From assembly GCA_900545335.1 (NCBI GenBank), contig UQYP01000002.1, forward strand, positions 62,001 to 126,000: a DNA stretch of 64,000 nucleotides. Reading direction: 5' to 3'. Shown piece after piece: positions 18,754 through 27,638 of this stretch; within the stretch, counting starts at the first letter, position 1, and every line of letters begins with the position of its first letter. The DNA comes from an uncultured Sutterella sp. (GTDB lineage: Bacteria; Pseudomonadota; Gammaproteobacteria; Burkholderiales; Burkholderiaceae_F). The translations under genes were made by a program, and so were the position numbers. The notes under the pieces are model-generated. The model saw only the letters and a list, made by a program, of their open reading frames with translations. It did not search any database and had not been told where the DNA came from.

Positions 18754-19689
18754 ATGCAGTCATTGTGGATGGTCGTTGCGGCCATGTTTTTTGCCCTCTA
18801 TGCTGTTTGCATCAAGTTTGCCAGCATGGAAGGTATTGGGTCTTTTGAAGTTTTGTTTTATCGATCCATATTCGGATTGATTATTTTCTACACAATGATG
18901 CGCATGCAGCACATTACTGTGCATACCGCTCACCCGATTGATCATATGATCCGTTCATTTGTCGGGGCGGGTGCTGTGATGGCAGGCATCTATTCCATTT
19001 CTCACTTAAACGTGGGATTGGCGATGACCCTTAACTACACCTCTCCTTTATTTATCGGATGCTTTACGATCGGCATCATGATGTCGCAGCGCAAGGGGAT
19101 CAACTGGAAGCTGCTCTCCACTTTGCTTTTAGGCTTCCTGGGTGTAGTCATTATGCTTTCACCCACAATCACGCCCGATGAGTACTTTGCGGCCGGTGTG
19201 GGTTTGGCGGCCGGATTCTTCACTGCCGTGGCAACGACCTATGTGAAGCGCTTGGGTCTCATGAAAGAGCCGGAATTAAGAATTCTTTTTTATTTCGTAT
19301 TGGTCGGAACGCTTTGCGGTTTTGTTGGCTCACTTCTCAATGGCGGCTTTACGATGCCGACGTGGACAGCAGCGGCTGCCATTGCCGGATTTGTGATTTG
19401 CTCGACCTGCGCTCAATTCTTCCTGACCCGCGCATTTAGCCGAGGAAATTTGGTTTTAAGCGGAGCGCTGCAGTACACCGTTATTTTGTTTTCCACGTTA
19501 ATGGGTGTTTTCGTCTTTGGCGATAGCGTCAGCACCGCTGTAATCGGCGGTATGGTCATGATTGTTGTGGCCGGTATTTTGGCGAGTTACTTCACCCGTC
19601 AGGAAAAGCAAAGGGCACTCGAAGAAGCCAAACATACGCAGGAAGGTTTGCAGCGCCACCTGCGTCATAAAGAGGCGAGAGACCATTAG
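18754..19689 (+). CDS. EamA-family (drug/metabolite) transporter
   Basis: This 311-residue inner-membrane protein has about ten hydrophobic segments arranged as two EamA repeats, the 10-TM drug/metabolite transporter fold (RhaT/YdcZ/RarD relatives). The first repeat runs from MQSLWMVVAAMFFALYAVCIK and the second begins near residue 150. A charged cytoplasmic C-terminal tail rich in Glu, Lys and His (residues ~285-311) follows the last helix. The substrate cannot be predicted; metabolite or amino-acid efflux is the usual role. It stands alone between two terminators. Confidence 0.88.
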   Translation: MQSLWMVVAAMFFALYAVCIKFASMEGIGSFEVLFYRSIFGLIIFYTMMRMQHITVHTAHPIDHMIRSFVGAGAVMAGIYSISHLNVGLAMTLNYTSPLFIGCFTIGIMMSQRKGINWKLLSTLLLGFLGVVIMLSPTITPDEYFAAGVGLAAGFFTAVATTYVKRLGLMKEPELRILFYFVLVGTLCGFVGSLLNGGFTMPTWTAAAAIAGFVICSTCAQFFLTRAFSRGNLVLSGALQYTVILFSTLMGVFVFGDSVSTAVIGGMVMIVVAGILASYFTRQEKQRALEEAKHTQEGLQRHLRHKEARDH

Positions 19690-19714
19690 TTTTCAAACCG
19701 AATTAAATACACAC

Positions 19715-19752
19715 AATCGGGTAGCTTCAGCGACGGAGTTGCCCGATTTTTT
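19715..19752 (+). terminator. Terminator of the EamA transporter gene
   Basis: AATCGGGTA (19715-19723) pairs with TGCCCGATT (19740-19748) including one wobble, followed by a T-rich tail. Confidence 0.85.
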
Positions 19753-19893
19753 CATACATAAAAAGCATAGCCAACCATTGAAATTAAGTATTTGCTATTG
19801 AGTGAGGCAAACCATAGACTTGCATTAAAGCAAAGGTAATTCTTTGACAACACAAGGTTTTTAAGCAGACTGAAGTTGTAAGGAGAGCGTTTC

Positions 19894-20955
19894 ATGAAAC
19901 AATCTTTGAAAGCAATGTGCGTTGCAGTTTTGGCTTGTTCTGTATTTTCTGTGTCGGCAGATGCCGCCCCGATTAAAGGAAGTTCTATGGAAACCGCAAA
20001 ATTAACAATGGTTCAGGAGTGGGATAAGGTTTTTCCCAAAAGCGATAAAGTGACGCATAAAAAGGTCGCTTTTGTTAACCGTTACGGCATCACACTCGCA
20101 GCCGATATGTATGTTCCTAAAAATGTCCAAGGAAAACTTCCTGCCATTGCCGTAAGCGGCCCCTTCGGAGCTGTTAAGGAGCAATCTTCGGGACTTTATG
20201 CGCAAAAGCTTGCCGAGCGCGGATTTTTAACGATTGCATTTGATCCTTCCTTTACCGGTGAAAGCGCCGGTTCCCCGCGCTATGTTGCATCTCCTGACAT
20301 CAATACGGAAGACTTCAGTGCTGCCGTTGACTTCTTATCTGTTCAGGACAATGTGGATCCCAACCGTATCGGTATTCTCGGTATTTGCGGTTGGGGTGGC
20401 ATGGCTCTTAACGCTGCGGCAATGGATACGCGTATTAAAGCGACTGTGGCCTCAACCATGTATGACATGAGCCGAGTCAATGCGAAAGGCTACTTTGATT
20501 CCATGGATGCTGATGCCCGCTATCAGCTCAAAGAGCAATTGAATGCTCAGCGCACTCAGGACTATAAAAACGCTTCCTATGAGTTAGCGGGCGGTGTGCC
20601 GGATGTTTTACCGTCTGATGCCCCTCAGTTTGTGAAAGACTACTATGCCTACTACAAGACTGAACGCGGATATCACAAACGTTCACTTAACTCAAACGGC
20701 GGCTGGAATAAGACTTCATCTTTGTCCTTTATCAACATGCCCCTATTGAGTTTCACGGACGAAATCCGAAGCGCTGTTTTGGTGATTCACGGGGAAAAAG
20801 CGCACTCTCGCTACTTTAGTGAAGACGCTTTCAAGAAACTCAAAGGTGACAATAAAGAGCTGATGATTATTCCGGGCGCCAATCATACGGATTTGTATGA
20901 TAAGAAGATCCCGTTTGATAAGATCGAGAATTTCTACAAGACTTATCTCAAATAA
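19894..20955 (+). CDS. Exported alpha/beta hydrolase (YcjY/dienelactone-hydrolase-like)
   Basis: This 353-residue protein has a signal peptide (MKQSLKAMCVAVLACSVFSV... to about ADA, residue 24). The alpha/beta-hydrolase domain includes the oxyanion-region SGPFGAVKEQSSG and a nucleophile-elbow sequence GICGWGG at 163-169. In most hydrolases this is GxSxG, whereas here a tryptophan lies where the serine would be and Cys165 is adjacent. A C-terminal acid (around FTDEIRSAVLVIHGEKAHSRYFSEDA) and the histidine in GANHTDLYD complete a possible triad. The substrate is unknown and a periplasmic location is inferred from the signal. It is monocistronic, with a strong terminator after it. Confidence 0.82.
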   Translation: MKQSLKAMCVAVLACSVFSVSADAAPIKGSSMETAKLTMVQEWDKVFPKSDKVTHKKVAFVNRYGITLAADMYVPKNVQGKLPAIAVSGPFGAVKEQSSGLYAQKLAERGFLTIAFDPSFTGESAGSPRYVASPDINTEDFSAAVDFLSVQDNVDPNRIGILGICGWGGMALNAAAMDTRIKATVASTMYDMSRVNAKGYFDSMDADARYQLKEQLNAQRTQDYKNASYELAGGVPDVLPSDAPQFVKDYYAYYKTERGYHKRSLNSNGGWNKTSSLSFINMPLLSFTDEIRSAVLVIHGEKAHSRYFSEDAFKKLKGDNKELMIIPGANHTDLYDKKIPFDKIENFYKTYLK

Positions 20956-20968
20956 TTGAGAAAAAACT

Positions 20969-21000
20969 CGGCCCCGATGATTTCTAATCGGGGCCGGTTT
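20969..21000. terminator. Bidirectional terminator
   Basis: A 10-bp perfect stem, CGGCCCCGAT (20969-20978) with ATCGGGGCCG (20987-20996), has a T-tail on the plus strand and an A-run on its left side that gives a T-tail on the minus strand. It serves the converging hydrolase and phosphoribosyltransferase genes. Confidence 0.9.
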
Positions 21001-21006
21001 GAAATG

Positions 21007-21612
21007 CTATTCGGCGTTCTTTGCTTCTTCCATATCTTTGAGCGTCTTAATCGGCGTAAATGTGCCGTCATCTTCGGCTCGGAACACATAGTGTTCTTTA
21101 AGATAAATCAGATCGGGGCGCCCCACTGATTCGAGTTCTGCGAGAATGGCAGCTCGAGCCACAACCTTAGCGCCCGCTTCGGTTGCCAGGGCTTCAATGG
21201 CAGCAAGCGACTCACCGGTCGCAAACACATCGTCAATCAAAGCCACGCGCTTACCCTTAATGCGCTCTACATCGTGCCCATCCAACCAAAGTGTTTGCTG
21301 CTTTTGTGTTGTTACGGAATTAAGCGTATGAGAGAGCGCATTTTGCATATAGGGCTTATAGCTCTTGCGAGCGACGATAAAGTCCTTCATGCCCATGATG
21401 CGGCTCATTTCATAAGCAAGAATGATGCCTTTGGCTTCTGCCGTCATTAAAAGGTCCACTTCAGGCAAGCGTTTAACCAATTCAGGAGCTGCAGCCTGAA
21501 CAAGCTCGGTATCGGAAATCACAACAAAGCTCGCCAATGACAGACGGCCTTTAACTTTAACGAAAGGAAGCTTGCGCTTAATGCCCAAAAGCTCGAAATC
21601 AAAATATTTCAT
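21007..21612 (-). CDS. Purine/adenine-type phosphoribosyltransferase
   Basis: This type I phosphoribosyltransferase (201 residues) transfers a ribose-phosphate from PRPP to a base in nucleotide salvage. The PRPP loop VALIDDVFATGES is at 123-135 and the pyrophosphate-loop region TAEAKGIILAYEMSR at 57-71 resembles adenine phosphoribosyltransferase. The length, slightly above classical APRT (~170-180), and the divergent hood region make the base uncertain (adenine, xanthine or other). It is a single gene, terminated by the hairpin at 20969-21000. Confidence 0.85.
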   Translation of the reverse strand: MKYFDFELLGIKRKLPFVKVKGRLSLASFVVISDTELVQAAAPELVKRLPEVDLLMTAEAKGIILAYEMSRIMGMKDFIVARKSYKPYMQNALSHTLNSVTTQKQQTLWLDGHDVERIKGKRVALIDDVFATGESLAAIEALATEAGAKVVARAAILAELESVGRPDLIYLKEHYVFRAEDDGTFTPIKTLKDMEEAKNAE

Positions 21613-21880
21613 GGTTCATCCGAGAGAAAAAAGAAGAAAAAGACCGACCGAAGAGACCGAGCGGCACCGTGAATACCGTTATTGTATATCGTCGTATTTC
21701 TCGAGGCATGAATTTCTCGGTCATTTTGAGCGAAAAAGAGCAAAAGTCATTGCTAATTTTGCAATCTATCTGAAGGTTAGACCATAGACTATCGTACATA
21801 TTGATAAAAAGTATTGAACAAAACACCATCTGTTGTGATATATTGATCTGACCGAAAGAATGAGTTTTGCGGAGGCGAAG

Positions 21881-22063
21881 ATGGCTGAACAAGTACAACT
21901 GAAGGACAGTGAACGTCAACCTTGTGAAGTATGGACTCGAGTCATGGGTTACCATCGCCCAGTGTCCTCTTTCAATACAGGTAAAAAAGGGGAGTTTTAC
22001 GAGCGCAAGTGCTTTGTGGAAAGCAAGTGCCATCTGGATGAAAAAGACTTCCCGAAAAAATAA
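21881..22063 (+). CDS. Mini-NRDD protein: stand-alone fragment resembling the anaerobic ribonucleotide reductase C-terminus
   Basis: This 60-residue protein has a core, CEVWTRVMGYHRPVSSFNTG followed by KKGEFYERKCF, that matches small proteins usually annotated as anaerobic ribonucleoside-triphosphate reductase fragments. They resemble the NrdD C-terminal region carrying the glycyl-radical neighbourhood. Three cysteines are present, one at the front of the motif and two around YERKCF.ESKC. GGAGG five bases before the ATG at 21881 fixes the start; an in-frame ATG at 21860 has none. No nrdD or nrdG lies nearby, and the protein is too short to be a reductase. A complete terminator follows, so it looks like a functional independent gene of unknown role. 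Confidence 0.75.
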   Translation: MAEQVQLKDSERQPCEVWTRVMGYHRPVSSFNTGKKGEFYERKCFVESKCHLDEKDFPKK

Positions 22064-22083
22064 AAACTTTTCTCTAAAAAAAT

Positions 22084-22112
22084 CGCCGGCCATGAGTATG
22101 ACCGGCGTTTTT
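22084..22112 (+). terminator. Terminator of the mini-NRDD gene
   Basis: CGCCGG (22084-22089) pairs with CCGGCG (22102-22107), with partial inner pairing, followed by TTTTTG. Confidence 0.85.
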
Positions 22113-22119
22113 GTCTCTT

Positions 22120-22149
22120 GAAGTCTTCTCAACGATCAGAGAAGACTTC
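22120..22149. repeat. Perfect 11-bp inverted repeat
   Basis: GAAGTCTTCTC (22120-22130) and GAGAAGACTTC (22139-22149) are separated by 8 bases. No T-run follows on either strand. It lies just downstream of the convergent M20 amidohydrolase and could be a weak terminator or an mRNA 3'-end stabiliser. Confidence 0.6.
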
Positions 22150-22165
22150 GGACGGATGCAGACAA

Positions 22166-23443
22166 TTAAAGACCGTTAACCTTCTTTGCATATTGCGTGA
22201 AGATTTCAAAACCGATCGGCATAGACTGAGTGTCCTGCAAATCGAAATCTGAACGGTGGTGCCCGTGATGGTTGCAGCCCCAGCGGAACATGCCGCCCGT
22301 GCCGCCGCGTTCGACCACGCGGCGCAACATCATCGTAAAGTCTTCACTGCCCGCAGGCGAGCAAAGATCAACGACTTTTGTGACTTCGGGAATATTTTCT
22401 GCGATTTCTTTCAAGTCGTTTAATACTTCCGGACACTCAATAATCGTTGTGGCGTCGCCCACTTTTTCAATGCGACCTTCTACTTCATAGGCCTCTGAGT
22501 TGCCTTTGACGATGTGCTCAATCTTCTGGCAGAGGTAATCGTTGATTTCTGCCGTCTCTCCTCGCACTTCCGTTTGCATGTAAGCATGAACCGGCGTGAC
22601 ATTACGGCCTTCACCTGCAATGAGTTTGCCCACTGCTACGCGGGAGGCGCCGTCACCGTGACGGGGAATACCGACAATCATCATGGCTGTGGCGCTTGCT
22701 GCAAGCAGTGCGCTGTGGCCTTTGTGCGGGTTGTTGCCCGCGTGAGAAGGCGTTCCTTTGAAGTAGATATCAAATTTGGTGCTGGCAAGAATCCCTTTGT
22801 GAATAAGCCCTACTTCGCCCAATTTCACCTTGCCGCCACAGTGAGAACCCACGATGATGTCCACGTCATCGAGAATGCCCGAAGCGACAATAGCAACGGC
22901 CCCTCGCACGCCTTCTTCTGCCGGTTGATAGACAAGCTTAAAGGTTCCTTTCAGTTCATCTTTGTGTTCCATAATCCAGCGGGCAATTGCCAGCCCCAAG
23001 GCAGTATGGGCATCATGACCGCAGGCATGCATCATGCCAGGATGTTTGGAACGAAAGCCCTGGCGGTTGGGGGCATGATCCGGGTCATCGGTTTCTTCGA
23101 CGGGGTTGCAGTCCATGTCAAAGCGAAAAGCGGTGACAGGGCCCGGACGACCTGTATTGAAAACGGCAACGCAGCCCGTATAGCCTTCAATTTTTTCAAT
23201 AAATTCATGGGGAACGCCGGCGGCTTCTGCTCTGGCAATAGCCTTTTGAACGGTTTCTTCATTGCGTCCCAAAACAGCCTTGGGATTAATAATCTGAGTA
23301 CCCAAACGGATGTCTGTATAGCCTAATTTCTTGAGGCGCTCAGCAACTAGATAGGTTGTCTCAAATTCGGTCCATCCCTCTTCCGGAATCGTATGCAAAT
23401 GACGACGCATTGCAATCATTTCGTCAAAAATCGCTTTATCCAT
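22166..23443 (-). CDS. M20 amidohydrolase, AbgA-like (aminobenzoyl-glutamate hydrolase subunit A type)
   Basis: This cytosolic zinc-dependent amidohydrolase (425 residues) of the M20D branch has RRHLHTIPEEGWTEFET near the start. FRFDMD lies at 106-111, ACGHDAH at 140-146 supplies Zn-ligand histidines, PAEEG at 174-178 has the catalytic Glu, and a lid domain lies around 210-320. The long insertion between residues 50 and 90 is typical of AbgA rather than of IAA-amino-acid hydrolases. E. coli AbgA with AbgB cleaves p-aminobenzoyl-glutamate; here the partner-like M20 gene lies about 5 kb away. AGGA precedes the ATG. A terminator separates it from the upstream transporter gene, so it may have its own promoter. 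Confidence 0.85.
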   Translation of the reverse strand: MDKAIFDEMIAMRRHLHTIPEEGWTEFETTYLVAERLKKLGYTDIRLGTQIINPKAVLGRNEETVQKAIARAEAAGVPHEFIEKIEGYTGCVAVFNTGRPGPVTAFRFDMDCNPVEETDDPDHAPNRQGFRSKHPGMMHACGHDAHTALGLAIARWIMEHKDELKGTFKLVYQPAEEGVRGAVAIVASGILDDVDIIVGSHCGGKVKLGEVGLIHKGILASTKFDIYFKGTPSHAGNNPHKGHSALLAASATAMMIVGIPRHGDGASRVAVGKLIAGEGRNVTPVHAYMQTEVRGETAEINDYLCQKIEHIVKGNSEAYEVEGRIEKVGDATTIIECPEVLNDLKEIAENIPEVTKVVDLCSPAGSEDFTMMLRRVVERGGTGGMFRWGCNHHGHHRSDFDLQDTQSMPIGFEIFTQYAKKVNGL

Positions 23444-23471
23444 TTTTATGTCCTATTTGGTAGTCTGAAAT

Positions 23472-23512
23472 AAAACACCACCCGAGAGCATTTTTGTCTT
23501 CGGGTGGTGGTT
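23472..23512 (-). terminator. Terminator of the DcuC-family transporter gene
   Basis: CACCACCCGA (23476-23485) pairs with TCGGGTGGTG (23500-23509). On the minus strand it is followed by TTTTATTTC. Confidence 0.8.
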
Positions 23513-23536
23513 CGTTTCACATATATCGAAAATTCC

Positions 23537-24916
23537 CTAAATGTGAATCATGGCGCTGAAGTAAACCGCAATACCGGTCAGGAACATGACGGGGATTGAA
23601 CGGCGTACGACCACGAAGGGATCCAGACCGCTTAAGCCTGAGACCGCAATCGTGACGCCTGCCACGGGGCTAGAGGAGCGCATGATGCCGCTGATCAATT
23701 GAAGCGGAGAGATCATGAATGCAGCGTTAGCACCAACGGTAAGGGCTGCGTCCGGAATCATCGGAGCGAAACTGAAAAACGATGCGTTACCCGAACCCGT
23801 TACGAAGGCTGCCAAAGCAACGATCACAACCATTGCGGTGTAAAGCGCAACGGCACCGGCGTCCATACCGGAGACCGCCTGAATAATCGTGTCAATACCG
23901 CCCGACTTCGTTAAGCCTTGGGCAAACACTTCGGCGCACACAATAAGGAACACGGTCGAAGTAAAGACCTTACCCATACCTTGAGCAAAGGCTTTAAGGG
24001 AGGCCAGGCATTCCTTGAGGCTGCGCGTACGGATGCCGTGGATCACTAAGGCAAAAAGCGTTGAGCAGATAAGAGCCGTCACCACTTCCATGCGGATGCC
24101 TTTGTACATCAGAGGCGAGAAGACAAAGAGCATGATCACGGGAATAAGCGGGAAGAAAGCGTAGAAAGCCGGAGCATCGGGCTGCTTGCTATCAGCCTGC
24201 GTTGCCGTTGCAAGGAAGTCTTCCTTGGTGATCTTGCCGCTTGCTAAGTCACGCTTATCAAACCATTGCTGGATGAAGAAGTGAGAAACAAAGAGCACGA
24301 TCAAAGCGGGCCAGGCGATGATCCATTGCACGTTTAAGAAGAAGTCCATCACGTGCATATTGGTTAATTCCGAACCCAAGAGGTTGTTGGCGCCGGACGG
24401 TCCCAAGCAGACGCAGCCGCTCATCACGATACTGGCCGCAGCTGATTGACGGGAAACGCCGCCCGCCAAAAGAATCGGGTACATGGAGACCATGAGCAAC
24501 AGGGCCAAACCTGCAGCAGACGGAATAAACACGTTCAAGGCAATACTGATCATGGTGCCTAAGACCATGATGAGATACGGTGAACGCAAATAAGACAAGG
24601 GCTTAACACTCAAACGAACCAGGGCGCCTGCAGCACCGATACGGTCCATGTAAGAGGCAAAGCCGCCGATGATCATGATGTTCATGCCTAAGCCAGCAGC
24701 ACGGCTTTGCAAGAGGTTGGTCATGATTTGAATGACGTCCAAGCCTTCCAGGTGAGTGGCTTTTTTACCCGTGAGAATCGGATCAGGAGAGATAACAGCC
24801 ACCACAGCCAGTGTGATGAGGCCTACAAACAGCAGGGCACCCGGAGCGTAGTACTTCTTAACGATGAGGTATGCCGCTGCCACAACGGAAAGAATAACGA
24901 TAACAATACCGGTCAT
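23537..24916 (-). CDS. dcuC: C4-dicarboxylate transporter, DcuC family
   Basis: This inner-membrane carrier (459 residues, about 12 hydrophobic segments) belongs to the DcuC family, which in anaerobically growing bacteria exchanges or exports C4-dicarboxylates such as succinate. Family features include the N-terminal MTGIVIVILSVVAAAYL, the GGFASYMDRIGAAGALV stretch, IALNVFIPSAAGLALLLM and the C-terminal SPVAGVTIAVSGLSGLDP. The ATG at 24916 has AGGAGT 6 bases upstream; a longer frame starting at 24964 lacks this. It stands upstream of an M20 amidohydrolase but is separated from it by a terminator. Some DcuC-like proteins near M20 enzymes may carry other carboxylates, so the substrate is not certain. 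Confidence 0.85.
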   Translation of the reverse strand: MTGIVIVILSVVAAAYLIVKKYYAPGALLFVGLITLAVVAVISPDPILTGKKATHLEGLDVIQIMTNLLQSRAAGLGMNIMIIGGFASYMDRIGAAGALVRLSVKPLSYLRSPYLIMVLGTMISIALNVFIPSAAGLALLLMVSMYPILLAGGVSRQSAAASIVMSGCVCLGPSGANNLLGSELTNMHVMDFFLNVQWIIAWPALIVLFVSHFFIQQWFDKRDLASGKITKEDFLATATQADSKQPDAPAFYAFFPLIPVIMLFVFSPLMYKGIRMEVVTALICSTLFALVIHGIRTRSLKECLASLKAFAQGMGKVFTSTVFLIVCAEVFAQGLTKSGGIDTIIQAVSGMDAGAVALYTAMVVIVALAAFVTGSGNASFFSFAPMIPDAALTVGANAAFMISPLQLISGIMRSSSPVAGVTIAVSGLSGLDPFVVVRRSIPVMFLTGIAVYFSAMIHI

Positions 24917-25167
24917 CGTGGAACTCCTATTGAGAAGCGGAGAAAAAGGATATAAACGTGACACACACGTTCTAATATAAGTTATCTTGACCCAATCATG
25001 GAGGACTGTGAATGATTAATAACCCTAATTCTTAAGTGGTTTTGATTAGTTTCATAGAAAGCTATTCAAAATATTTTTAGAGGACTCTCAAAAAAACAAA
25101 TAGTAGTAAAAGTACTAAATGTCTCACAATTGATTTGTTGTTAAATTAAAAAAATCTGGTAGGTCTT

Positions 25168-25195
25168 TTGACAGATTAGAGGATGTACATATGAT
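25168..25195 (+). promoter_or_regulatory. Near-consensus promoter overlapping the autotransporter start codon
   Basis: TTGACA (25168-25173), a 16-base spacer and TATGAT (25190-25195) give a strong sigma-70-like match. The -10 hexamer contains the ATG at 25191, and transcription from it would begin at about the poly-C tract. Whether it is used is unknown; a promoter for the full gene would have to lie further upstream. Confidence 0.4.
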
Positions 25196-27577
25196 CAGAT
25201 TTACCCCCCCCTTAAACTTAAAGAAAAGCGACAAACTAAATTAGTTCTTAAAAAAGTATCTTTGTTGGTGGCAAGTACGTTTGCTTGTTCGTTGATATCT
25301 GTTTCTGACTTGGCATATGCTGAGGTGTTAAATTTGATTGATACAACAGGGGACAGTAAAACTCTTATAAACATTGATGGTGAAAAACAGTCATACGATT
25401 CACTTCATATTAAGCACTATGCTCCGATAACAAATAGCCAATTTTCAATTTATGTTGAAAATTCCAGCCAGTTGAAAATTTCAGGTCCTATATCTGGAGA
25501 GTCTTATTCTGACGACCATAGCTATGTCGAAGATACGTTTGATCGTGGTACTTATTTGATATATGCCACGGGGAATTCTTTAGTTACTTTGGATGGTGAT
25601 ATAGATCTAACGATACGTCACAGTCTCGAATCAGACAGGCAGCTAGATTCTATTGGTGCGAATTTGTTATACGCCAGTAGCGGATCAACAATTACAGTTG
25701 GCAAAGACAAAAACTCTAATGTCAGACTTTGGGCTCTTGCAGGTCAACCTGATCTATTGAGTTCAAAAAAGGGTAGCACAGTTTATTTTAATTCAGTCAA
25801 AAATCAGTTAATTGGAACAATTGATATGACTGACACGATAGAAACAACCGGCAGCGCAGGCAAGCCTGGATATGTTCATCTGACATTATCAGGGCCAACA
25901 TCGTATTGGTTTGGGGATGAGAAAACATGGATGAATTCAGCATGGAGAACGACCGAAGAGTATGCAGATTGGGGAAAAACCAGTAAAGACATCTTTGAAC
26001 TGGAGTTAAATGATGGAGCTCAATGGACTTATTTTGGCATTGACAACTATCGGCTTGCGTACGGGGATCACGGTGAAAGAATTGATATGGTGCCTAAACG
26101 CATCAGTTCCATTACTTTAAACGGTGGTGTAATTAATTTATTTGATGACAACATCCGTGAAACGTGGAATGAAATTGGCTTATGGTCGCGTTTGGAAAAC
26201 GGTCAATACGAAATGAACCATCAGCAGACTCACGACTATGTCCGTATCGGTAATTTAAAGGGCAACGGCGGCATCTTCCGCTTGGACCTCAACGGCGACG
26301 ACAAAACACAAAGTGATATGGTCTACATCGAAGCCGGTGAAGGTACGCACTACTTTGAACCCTATAACCTTCAGTTGCTTGAATCCATTACTCCTGAAAA
26401 TACTCTGACATTTGCTCTAGTGGCTAAGGGCAGTTCTGTTCAATTCAGAGACAAACAAAATATTCATGGTGAGGCTCTTGTCGATTACGAATTGGAAATC
26501 GCTAAAAAAGAAGGAATTACGGAAGCGGATTTAGCTAATCCCGATAATGCCTACTGGGACAAAACTGCCGATATCATTGCTGAAAATGCTGATCAGACTG
26601 ACTTAGCCAGAAAAATTGATATGAGCGAATTCTTGGACGGTACCAATTGGTTTATTCGAAGAGTGACGCTCAAAGAATCTGCTGCCGCTGTCGGTATGAC
26701 GGGGGCGGGCTATGCGAGCTACGACGCTGCAATCGAAATGGATAGACGCGATCGTCGTTTGTCTGAACAAGTTCGCGATGCAGAAAATTCTGATAACGGT
26801 CTGTGGGTTCGTGTTCATCACGGCAGAAGCGGAGCTGATAACCAATATCGTTGGGATCGCACCGGGGCAACAGTTGGTATTGATCGTCAAGTCACAGAAA
26901 ACAATCGCTTAGGTGCTTACTTCACTTACACACAGGGCGACACTGAATTTTTAGATGTTCGCGGTGACGGTGACATGAAGCGCTACGAATTAGCCGTGTT
27001 TGATACTTTAGAACTGGGACAACACTACTTTGACTTTGTCGGCCGTGTGGGCCGAGTCTCGAGTGACTTCAGTGTCGGCAATGAGGTATACAGTACGTCC
27101 GGCGATTTCGATCAGGATTACGCAGCGCTTTCTGCTGAATACGGCTACCAGTTACTGGATACAAACGGCGTTTTCATTGAACCGCAGCTGCAAATGCAGG
27201 TAGCCTACGTTGACGGCTATGACTATGACAGCGAACGCGGTATGGAAGTGGACGTCGATGGTGAAACGAGCGTAATCGGCAGAGTCGGACTTCGTGCAGG
27301 TCGGGAAATTGCGACTTCAAGCTCTAACGGATCTTTCTATGCCAGAGCTGATGTCTACCATCAGTTCACTGACGGTCAGGATGCCGTGTTCCGTGACAAG
27401 CAGGACCATTGCTTGGATGTGAATTGGGGTGACACGGGTACCTGGGCTTCTTTCGGTGTCGGTACTTCCTGGGTCTGGAAGAACCGCTTGGGTCTTCAGT
27501 TAGATGTTGAAAAGGTTGCCGGCGGCAAGACTGAAGATACCTGGCTGATGTCCGGTCGGTTCAGTTATCTGTTCTAA
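25191..27577 (+). CDS. Phase-variable autotransporter, out of frame in this sequence
   Basis: This is a type V autotransporter. The ATG at 25191 has AGAGG 8 bases upstream, but the frame runs through eight C (25204-25211) into a TAG at 25242. One extra C (or two fewer) joins it to the long frame open to 27577 and gives a 795-residue protein with a Lys/Arg-rich N-region, a hydrophobic core and an AYA cleavage site near residue 44. The passenger spans ~45-500 (including GNGGIFRLDLNGDDKTQSD, a pertactin-like signature). The beta-barrel occupies the last ~290 residues and ends with aromatic FSYLF. The passenger has no recognised enzymatic domain, so an adhesin or surface-display role is inferred. 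Without a frameshift only a TTG-type start at 25262, lacking a ribosome-binding site and a full signal peptide, would be available. Confidence 0.85.
25204..25211 (+). repeat. Poly-C tract (8 C), probable phase-variation switch
   Basis: A run of eight C lies 13 bases after the ATG of the autotransporter. Eight C is out of frame; nine or six C would be in frame with the signal peptide and the rest of the protein. Homopolymeric C/G runs early in surface-protein genes are a standard slipped-strand phase-variation device. Confidence 0.8.
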
Positions 27578-27590
27578 TTGAGAATATTAA

Positions 27591-27620
27591 ACGGCCGGCA
27601 GAGGTTATTCTGTCGGCCGT
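27591..27620. terminator. Hairpin between autotransporter and convergent M20 gene
   Basis: ACGGCCGGCAGA (27591-27602) pairs with TCTGTCGGCCGT (27609-27620), with one wobble and a 6-base loop. T-tails are short on both strands. Confidence 0.65.
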
Positions 27621-27638
27621 ATCAATATCAGAGAAGGA

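Noticed and set aside
22514..23326. 270-codon plus-strand open frame opposite the AbgA-like gene
   Set aside because: The reverse strand carries a complete M20 hydrolase with all motifs; this frame is its shadow.
24960..25190. FNR/ANR box upstream of dcuC
   Set aside because: TTGACCCAATCAT resembles the consensus but the half-site spacing is wrong by one base and the match is poor.
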